Assembly (NCBI GenBank): GCA_964035545.1
Contig: OZ037765.1
Coordinates: 18,284,698-18,348,697 of the forward strand
DNA from: Bugula neritina
Lineage: Eukaryota > Bryozoa > Gymnolaemata > Cheilostomatida > Bugulidae
Length of the DNA stretch: 64,000 bases
Reading direction: 5' to 3'
Position 1 is the stretch's first letter. Every line of letters starts with the position of its first letter. The notes below the pieces were generated by a model. That model worked only from the letters and a program-made list of their open reading frames with translations. It was not told where the DNA came from and made no database searches. Below, one piece after another: positions 49,526-59,700 of this stretch. A program made the translations under genes and the position numbers.

Positions 49526-52500
49526 ATGGCAAAGCTTCACAGGTTTGTCAAACTTAAAGACAAACCAAATACACATATTTTCACATTTCTCATACCAACA
49601 AATATAGGATCAAATTCTTCAAAAGAGGTCATATCAACAGAATTTAGCTGTGCTCACCAGAAATGGAGTATATTGCTAAGCAAACAAGAAAACGACACGC
49701 ATATAGGAGCATTTCTTACTTTGAAAGATCCAACTCCTGGAATTTATGTAACGGCTGACTTTGGCTTTAGCATGCTTAACCGACTGCACTACACCAGGAA
49801 TGAGACATTTGTGGATAATGGCAAAGTTTTCTCTAAGCAACAACCAGTTCAGGGGCGAAAATCCTTTATTACTGTTAACGACATAAAGAATTCTACTAAA
49901 GGTTTTATCATGGAAAAAGATCAGCTGTGCCTCGAGGTATCACTCAGCAACCTCCATACCAGATTTGAGTATCAGTTACAACTGCCGTTATCTGAGAAGG
50001 ATAAGCAAAAATGCCAACAGAATGACATGCGCCTGGAAACGGGTCACTTTCCATTTGGTGGGTCTGAATGGCAGGTCAGTCTGAAGATCAACGATAAGCT
50101 GCCCGCAGACACCCGCGGTGGCGGCAGCATTGTATCTATAAGGAGACTGACCAACTTCACACATTACTGTAAGTTTAGCTATCGGATTCATGTTGGTGTG
50201 ATTGAGCCAACTCCTTTACCAGGCGCTAAACCACTGCCTACCAGCAAAATCAGCCAGACAAAGGTAGGACAGTTTAACAAGTCAGCGAAACCAGTCATCT
50301 CCAACAACATGGATTCACTTTTTATTGAAGGAGATACCCAAGACAAGCTAGTAATACCTCACAATGTGTATAAGCTAGCAACTACACAAGGAGTGATCAC
50401 CATCAAAATCGAGTGCTTCAATTGTATCCTATTAACTTTATTGCAAATACCCATGGGCACTAGTCGGAACAAGGCTCTTCAGTGCTACGACCGGGACAGA
50501 CAGACTTGGTTCTTTGAACCCCATATGAGATCAGATAAACTTAGATTCTTCTTATTTTATGGCAGCATTAGGATAGTTCCAAGAGGTTGTTTTAGAATGG
50601 TAGAGATAGGAGTAAGTGTGCTACCAGCTTATGGCAAGTGCACTAAGGTAGAGGCAATCAACTCTCCATACACCAAGTACTACGTTCAACATGACCAAGA
50701 TGACTTTGGATTAGAAATACTAACACCTATACCAATGAAAGATGTAAGTATGTTTAAGTTCCTATTCCTATGAACTTACTTTTGTTTCTTCATAATAATG
50801 CTAAAATATATACAGTTTAAATAAGATAGACATAGCTTTTTAAGGAGAAAGGGTGAGGAATATTATTATTTTATGCATTAAATATGATTGTTTGATGCTG
50901 TTGAGCCACGGGCATTTGGAAGCAGTGACTATAACACTTTGTCTTGTCTACTAATTAATTCAAATATTATGTAAGAATATAACATCATTAATGGGTATTG
51001 ACTTTGCAAACCATAATTAACTGAAACCTCTTGTTAAGCATATATGAACAGAATATACTTAACCAGGCTGCCCCAGTCACCTGTGCACAACTTGACTACA
51101 GCAGCAGAGCAGTTTCCCATGCAAAGATTGTAATGGTGGATTTTGCACAGCATTTAGTGCTAATATAGCTAATAAAGCAGAAATTCTATGACTTTAATTT
51201 TAGATAAAGATAATTAATAACATTTTAGTTTAAGCAAATAAATAGTTTCAATTTTATTATGTAGCCTGATTCCAATAATTTTTTTTGTTTGGGGCCATTG
51301 ATATAAAAATTTCAAAACCCCGTGAAATATCCGAGAAAATAAGGCTATTTTGAAGCTCAAGCACCCACTTCATTTCGATATAATCAACAACAAGTCAATA
51401 CAGCCTATAATAGAAAAATGGAATCTTGACTGACACCATTCTATTCGAACAATTGATGATGCTTGGCTGTACATAGCTTCAATACTACTATCTACTTCCA
51501 TTAATAGCTCTGTAGATCATTTACACTAATCATAATAATACACATGTGAGCCATATCGATGTTTGGAACAATTTTATATTGTAGATAGTTTTTATTGTTT
51601 CAAACATCAGCCCTCATAAATAAATCAGGCAGTGGCTAAAGCCTGACCTTCATGCACACACTGCAAGCGTGAGAGCAGATCAATATCTACCCATATAAAG
51701 CACACAGTGTGGTTTGTACTAAATAGTACAGTTAAGGAATAGGTACTCCAAGGATACTAGTAGATAGTGAAACATTTTCCAATGTTGCTTAAACTAATCT
51801 AGTTGCAAAATTTATAAAATGTTAAAATATTCAAGATATTTAATTGAACTAAGATTTTAAGAATTTGTAGAACTATATAAGAAGATTAAAAGTTTTTCTT
51901 TGCAACACAGGAAGACACATTTTTTGAAACTCCTCTGGTTTATGTCAAAAGAACTCGGCACACAATGACATTAGTAATCAGCCTGTTCATGCATGTAGTC
52001 ACTCACACTCAGCCTTCACAGACTATTTATTGAATGGCAGTAAATGTAAATATAAAGCCTACCACTTGTGACTTAGCTCAATTTATCATATATCTTGCAT
52101 GTTACCCATTTCCAACAGGCAAGCTGTTGCTTTAGCACTTTTTAGAAGAATCTTGAGGACAGATGTATTTAAAGACAGCTTTTAAATAATTATCAGTCCA
52201 TTATCGTCCTTATTTAATAAAGCCTCTATTAAAAATATTGGTTGAAAATACAGCTCGTTGCAGCTCGTTGCAGCTCGTTGCAGCTCGTTGCAGCTCGTTG
52301 CTCGTTGCACGATAATTCAAGTGGCTCTGATGCGATACTATTTAGTGCAGCAATATTTAGTGATGTAGGGAGTTACTGAGAAGCCCCTCAAATAGATTAT
52401 CAACATAGTTTATAACAGAAGCTTCATGAGTAAGGCTGGTCACAGAGAATAGAGGATACACTAAATAAATAATGCCAAACAAATATACCTGTTATACCAA

Positions 52501-55351
52501 GTCTTGCATGCATCCAGAACTTGTGTATTAAAGATCTAAACAAAATTGACAAAAAATAATGTGTGTGTTGAGTTCAAACTTTGCCACCCTGATCATTGGT
52601 AACTGAACAACAAATTTAGCTTATATTTTGCTACAAACTCACAGGATAAACTGTGTTTCTGGCCGATATGATTACATCATGAATATTGATGAGTTATGAT
52701 AAATCACCACTTTTTAAAACACAACTAAGCCATCGTTTGAACAAAGAAAAACTTGCCATGTGTTGTACAACATTACAGTAATTAAGGTACCGGTTTTATT
52801 GGTCAGATATAAATGGTTGCCTGAGTGTGAGATCTTGCTTGTTCGGCTGCTTTGCCTTGGTGTGTTGCAAGCATTGCCTTTCTGCTCCAACTTAGAAATT
52901 TTTAATTACACCAGTTTTAGTAGTGGGTTTGGACTTACGAATGAATCATGTATGGTATTGCAATATTCACCAAAGTAGGAAAGACAATCACACAATAATT
53001 ATTTTTATGGTATGTAGCTGAAGTATTATAATAGCGGAGCAAGTTGCAACAATCAAGTTAGTTTATTACATTACTGGTAAATGGCATTAATTATTTTTTA
53101 TACAAGTTTCCCCATCATTAAGTTGTATTTGTGAGCAATATTTAGTATCAGTCCCATTAATTGGCATATGCTTATACAGCAGAACACTTCAAACTGCATG
53201 GTGCTTTTTATAAGAACATAAATAATTTAGTCATATTTTGTTACTATATCTACAATGCCCAGTAATTTAACAACTCTATTAGACTTTCCTTAAAAGTTTC
53301 TTACCTGCAAACTGTTCCTCTCTCACAAATGGATATAATGAAAGATCTTTCTTGTTTGGTTAACAAATTTACGAGATAATGCTTTAAAAACTTTATTCGC
53401 ATTCCTTGCAAATAGAAGCAACAATTAAACTGTCACGGATACTGCTTTTAAAAAGTTATCAAAAGTCATAGGATTATCAACAAATTTTGATACATATCAG
53501 AAAAATTAATTTGCAATCTTTGAGGTTATCATTTGTAGACGGCACCTAATGGAAAGCTAAACTCTCTTTCTTCTTACATTTTCTTCTCACCATATGATGT
53601 AACCAAATAATCTTTCAACTTAGAAAGCTAGTTCTTTAATTTAATTGAAGCACCTATCAACTCTGAAAATATTGCATTATTTGTAGCTTATTGATCCCAA
53701 AAACTCGTATGTTTACGATAACACCAGCTGTTTAACAGTTCAGATAGAGTGGGGAGACTCGCATCTTTTGAAGGATGTTGAGTATTCACTGATAGACAAT
53801 GTCAGCCGGCTGCACAAGCTTCAGATGTCGTGAGTACAAACATTGCATTCTTTATAGTAACTTGTAGGCAATTAATAGGTTCCTGTCTGTTATAGCATAA
53901 CCTCTGTAATAGCATATAACCCTCTGTTATAACATACCCTCTGTTATAGCATGCCCTCTGTTATAGCATACCCTCTGTTATAGCATGCCCTCTGTTATAG
54001 CACACCTTCTGTAATAGCATGCCATATATTACAGTGCGCCTTCTGTTATAGCATACCTTCTATTACAGTATACTCTCTATTATAGCATGCCATATGTTAT
54101 AGCATACTTTCTGGTATCGCATGTTCAAGAAGCATTCTACAAAAATACCTCTTCTTTACACATAATAATGCTCTCTTGAATTTTTATAAATTACGAACTT
54201 TAAATACATGCAACTATTTCCTGAACATAGTGAAAACTCTTAGAAAGGTTGGAGTTGATAAAAACTTACAAATTTCAAATGCTATTTTTAGACGAGAAAT
54301 GGCTAACTTGGAAAGAGAAAATTTGACCTTAGAAAAAGAGATGCATAGCTATCACACTACAATAGCCCAAAAAGTTTCTAAAGGTGAATATGATCCGAAC
54401 ATAATGGCTCCAAGGCCCCAGCCACCTGGACAAGCACAGCCAGGGTATGGTGAAACACAACTAGATAGGCTACATGGTGTCACAGCACAGGATCAGTTAC
54501 ACAGAGGCATGAATATGACATCTAACCAGATAAACAGCAACCCCATGAACCAGCTTAGCACCCCATACTCTCAACACAGCAACTTGGGTTCAGGAATGGT
54601 CTCACAAAATCATGCCAACTACGATGCAGGATATTCTAGGAATGAGCTGGGAGTTGCAGATGCGTATGAACGGCAGTCAAGAGGATACGGCGGCATGGAC
54701 AGTATGCCAGTACCAACTGATCGAGGGCACCGATCACGAAGTGCTGATCCAAGTGGTTCCCATTACTACCCCTCGCCAGTAGTGGATAGGAGAGCAGGCA
54801 ATCGCAGGAATTCTACAGCTGGTGCCGAGTATGCAGACCTTTTAGAACAAACCCCTAACAATAGGTATAACAGAGGAATGTATTCCAACACAAGTGGTTA
54901 TCAATCAGACTCTGGTTATCCAATGGAGGCAACAGAAAAAGGAGGGGAAGGCAGATACAACGGGCACTACACACAGGGATCTGGTAGACCACGGCCAAGC
55001 ACAAGGTCTAGCAAACCATCAGATTCCAGAAGTGACCATGGTGACTATTTTAGTGAAAGTAGAACAAAGGCAAGCTATGACAGAGATCTCAATGCATATG
55101 GTTACAACAAATTTGGTGGAAAACATAGCATAGGAAATGCAGGAGTACGGCCGCAGATGGCTAATGATGGCAGAAGAAGTATGCTTAGTTCTGCAACACC
55201 AACTGGAAGAGCATCATATGCTGGCTATGAAACTGAGTATATACCATCAGAAAGTGGCAGAGCAGGAGCATCATACCCCAATACTCCTAGATCAACATCA
55301 ACTCAAAGGGGAGGAGGATATCCAAGGGGAATTGAGAATGGGCCACGATAA
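49526..55351 (+). CDS. MATH-like repeat, coiled-coil protein with disordered tail, family not identified
   Basis: Three exons, 49526-50743, 53687-53829 and 54292-55351, close in phase to 806 residues. Residues 1-140 look like a MATH (TRAF-C-like) beta-sandwich: EFSCAHQKWSILL at the front and RKSFITVNDI...GFIMEKDQLCLEVSL at the end. Two further stretches (about 170-225 and 280-440) show the same W-x-(I/V)-x-L and LEVxxL style, so a tandem array is likely. These are inferences from pattern, not a search. Residues about 445-485 (MANLERENLTLEKEMHSYH) form a short coiled coil. The remaining 320 residues are low-complexity, rich in Gly, Ser, Tyr, Arg, Asn and Pro (RGYGGMDS, RSADPSGSHYYPS) and probably disordered. 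There is no signal peptide or membrane segment. It may be a cytoskeletal or scaffold protein; I do not know a named orthologue. Confidence 0.8.
52251..52308. repeat. 10-bp minisatellite (CAGCTCGTTG)5
   Basis: Five perfect CAGCTCGTTG units, then a partial one, in the first intron of the MATH-like gene. Confidence 0.97.
53884..54123. repeat. 17-bp minisatellite (CTCTGTTATAGCATACC) in intron 2 of the MATH-like gene
   Basis: About fourteen tandem copies of a 17-base unit with point variants (GCATGCC/GCATACC; some units start ATATATTACAG) occupy the intron between exons 2 and 3. There are no spacers, so it is not a CRISPR-like array. Confidence 0.95.
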
Positions 55352-56724
55352 GAATATTGTAAATAATCACAATCACATAGCTACCTTGTATTCATTTAGC
55401 GTACTATGTATAAAATATTGGTAACTAAATGCAGTTTTGGATTCAGACTATGTTTTGCTATTGAATGTTAGTTTAAAGTTTAATGTTTACATTCTCACCT
55501 AGCTTTTAATTGTATGCAAAATTCAATTTTGTTGATGACTATAATGGTGCATATGCAACTAAATTCAACTGTTTACTAATACTATTATATAACTGATTAT
55601 TAGTATCAACACTTCATATAACAAAGCCCCAAGCAGTAACTTTCTCTATTTCTGACAACTTTGTTCAGTTTTAGTCTCATTTCACAAACATATAAGTTAG
55701 GCATGCTGTCACTAGCTATTTATTTGTCAACATCTTTTATTTGTTGCAATTTCTATTTTCTCAATTAGACAATATACTTAGAGCAATTATACTATACGTA
55801 CAACCACTGTATGTGCAAAACTGCAACAATTAAAATAATTATAAGTAACACAAGCATACATAGGTTTCCTTAACAAAGGACTAATGGTGCAATCAATGTG
55901 GCAAATACCAAAGGCACCATTTTACAGCAGTCAGTAATGAACTTTGCATTTGATTTAATTTATTACAAATTAACTCATCAACAAGATTCTCCTCCTGCTG
56001 GTCAATCACCCATGTTATAATGAAAAGAAGGTAGTTTCATAGCAAAGTGGTTATGGTACTCTAAGACTGATTAAATGTACAGGCTGGCATAGGGATTCTT
56101 ATTTCCTCATTATGCAATGTCTTCATTAGTTTTCAACCAGGAGAACCAATATTACAGGATTTAATAAGGTTTCTATTTAAATCAATTTTAGTTGGAGAAT
56201 GATATGTCAATAGTTTGTAACTGAATTAGTCAACAAGTTAACCAATCAATATGACTCTCGGCCAAGGAACAGAACAAATGAAAAAATTGAGACTGTGCAT
56301 ACTATTTATATATCTCTACACCACCAGCTATAAAACTTATCTCAAAAGATCAATAACCAACTACACGAGTGTAGTGGAGGCACATGCAATCATTATACGT
56401 AAGTAAGTATTGCATCTGCTAGCTCTACAAATGTTTGCGTCTTGTACAAAACCCACATCAAATATTTAAGTCTTATTGATTAGATCCAGGCAGTTATGGT
56501 TTATATGTATTTTCTTTATTAAACGACAGCATTATAATCATTATAATATAAGCAAATAAATTTAACTTTTAATTAGGACTTTCACAATTAATTGCCTATA
56601 AGTTTACACTCATTATTGGCTTTATAAAGAAACAGATGTGGCACACAACATGCTACTACCAGCATGAACCTTCTTTCCCAGTCTTCCATCAACTGAAGCC
56701 ATTTTCTAGCTTCAAACAGACTTT
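55352..56724. other. convergent 3' intergenic region
   Basis: Between the stop codons of the MATH-like gene (plus) and BOLA3 (minus). AT-rich, with no recognised exon or element. Confidence 0.6.
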
Positions 56725-59700
56725 TTATTCCGGGATTGTCTTTGTAGAAATACGAATACCATGCATGTCACTAATTTCTGCTTTTAGAGCCTGGAAAAGT
56801 CATGCAACACAAGAATAAATCATTATATGCAATACTTTGATGTCCTATAAAAGTTTACCATGTTGGCTACTTTAAACTAATTACACATCATAAAAGTTAC
56901 TCAATCAAGCTGCAAAAAAAAACAGATTAAAAATGTATCGAAAATATGTAAGTGTATTTTTTGTAAAATATACAACAGAAATTAGATATCTAATCAATTT
57001 TGCAGTGAACTTTACAAGTGAACTTTCAAAATCCCAATTAGCAAATAACTTCTACAAAAAATATACTAATAGTTGAGACCTGAGTGGGCTATTACTGTCT
57101 AAACATGAGAATACAACGTCAAAAGTAGAATTTTTAAAATTTCTGTACACAAAAAATTATTAAATTGCATTTAGTTACACATTAACTGCAACTACGAGAT
57201 TTAATGAGAGCCTACAGCTGAATTTATTGCACTTTAAATTGTTAGAATATGAAACCTTCTGAAACTAAATGTTGTATTACAGATTAAAAAAAAGCTGCAA
57301 AAATATTTGTTGACAAAAAGTGCAATTTTGTAAATTTACTGCTATAACTTAGTTATTTATTTGTTTAAATCACTTCACTTCTTTTGTTGTTTTCCCAAAA
57401 TTTACGATTTTTAAAGGTACCAATTTAGCTATTCTTTATAGTTTCTTGAAATTGAGATGATTAATTGGGTTTCATTAGAAACACATCTAGACATGAAGTG
57501 AAAAAAGTGGGGATATAAGATACATTTTGGGGTCTATTGTTTCCTAGCATATGACACCAAAGGAAAATATATTTGTAGACATATATGAACATAGTTCTAT
57601 GCAAATATTATATCTGTGAAGCCTACAGTTCAACTATAAGTCAAGAGCTTAAGGCTGAAGCTGACATTTTATTATTAGTAGATGTGCTCATGAGACAAGA
57701 CCTAAAAATAAAACCAAGAAATTCTCCGTAGAGTAAAACGGCTCTTAAAATTATATAGCAGTTTAATTTCAGCAACACAAGCAAAGACTTGGTGCCCAGT
57801 TGGCTTAGGTTCCACCTTATTACTGAAAAAATTATACATTGATTACAAACTTGAATGAAATAAATAATAGCAATGGCATTTTGAATAACCAAAAAAAGCA
57901 TTACAAATAATTGGTAGAATAATTTTGACGAGTGGACTCAAATGTCAAACCAAGACAATTAATGATCAATGGGTCATTCCGCGTCAACTCAACCGATGGC
58001 CCACGCCTTTGCGTCTCAGATTTTGTTCATATTTACACCAAATGGACCTACACATGTCCTGAGTACTATTCTTGAATATTTTTGGCCTGACACAAAAACT
58101 TTTTGAAAAATGAATATTTCCATGTACAAAGGTTGGGAAAAATTTTGAGGAAAATTTGCGATTTTTACTTTTAGACCAATTTGTAAACGTCCATATCTCC
58201 ATTATTTTTCTAGACTGAGCCTTAAAATTTGGTGTGTGATTTGATAACACCTATCAATTTGCACTAGTAGTAACACATACTGCAGAATACTTTGTGTGCA
58301 TATATGCTAAGCCATTGAATATTGGCAAATTTTTATGAATTTTGAAAAATTTTGATTATTTGCCACATCACAAAAGGCGTTAATTTTTATTTTACTTCTA
58401 TAAATTTTTATCCATAAATAGTTGATTATGGCTACTTTATACTCCTTAATTTGTGTAATTTTGAAAATAATATTTTCCGAGATATAGACACCCAAAGTGA
58501 AGAAAATGTGAAAATTCGCCCAACTTCACAAGGATGTAACCCGATGTTTGAATACAGTAAAATCTTTCAAACAAGCATTTTCTGTAACGTCATTTAGTGT
58601 ATTTTGTAGATTCATAAATTTGGACGTCCTTATATTCTCCAAACTTGAAGTAAATCGCACGGAAAAATGTTATGCGTACGAAAATCGGCAAAATGCAATT
58701 TTTCAATATAATATGTTGGGATCATACATTTTTTATTATTCATATTGTTCAAAATATCAAGTAGATACATATATGTTTCCTATATATATCAAATCTACTG
58801 AAAATTACGATAAAATCTGATTTGTGTGTAATATCGTAAGAAAAATTCTGCCGATCGGCATTATATGATATTCCCATTAGGTTTCAGGTAGCAATTGTTA
58901 TTTCTGTGAGTGAATGGTGTGAAACAGCTGAAATCTTGCTGGAATCAAGTACATTAAGTAGCTGAGGCAAGGATAGCTTCAAAAAACATACCCAAATAAA
59001 ACACCATGGCCCTGAACACAATAGGCCTAATTAATTCGATGACAGTGGTGTTTAATACATGCCGGAAATTATTGTGGCTTTTGAAACAGATGTGCCTAAA
59101 TATAGCAAAATAGCCCTAACCTCGCCCTAATTTGGTCAGTACTGGTTAAAGAATCAAGTGATTGGCATCATGCCATGTCCAATGTTCATCATCCTGAAAA
59201 AATTTACAACTCTCTTTTTTATAACTGAAAGCAATGGTCTTCCAACTTTAGTATCTGGTTCAAACAGAACTCCTTTTGCAGTCTTTTGGCTTGCTGTGCA
59301 AGGTAATTGTTGGGGTTTTACATAGGCTGGGAAAGCTTTTTCCTAATACATGATAGCTTTTCACATGTCATCTCAGCTATATTATGCTTTTCCATTTTCA
59401 TTATAGCTAATACACAAAAGCTAACTTTTTTACGACTATAAAGACCCAGCAGTTTTTCTCTTATCCAGACTTGCATTTCACACTTGTACCGGCAACTTGT
59501 AAGTCATGAGGTAACCTTTTTTTTACGTTGCTATTTCTTCAGTCTGCTACTATAATAAATATTTATTTCTCTACCTTAAAACACAACGATAATTGTTTAC
59601 TCCAAATTCTATAGATGTCTTATCAATGGTCCAGCTTTCTGGTGCCAATGTCAATAACTGGACCTTCTTTTGTCCCAAAGAAACTTTCACCTTATTCAAG

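Noticed and set aside
53884-54123. Regularly repeated array considered as CRISPR-like
   Set aside because: Units abut with no unique spacers and the genome is eukaryotic; it is a minisatellite.
58548-58820. 90-codon frame present identically in both foldback arms
   Set aside because: Duplication follows from arm identity, not selection; no recognisable domain and AT-biased residues, so treated as noncoding arm sequence.
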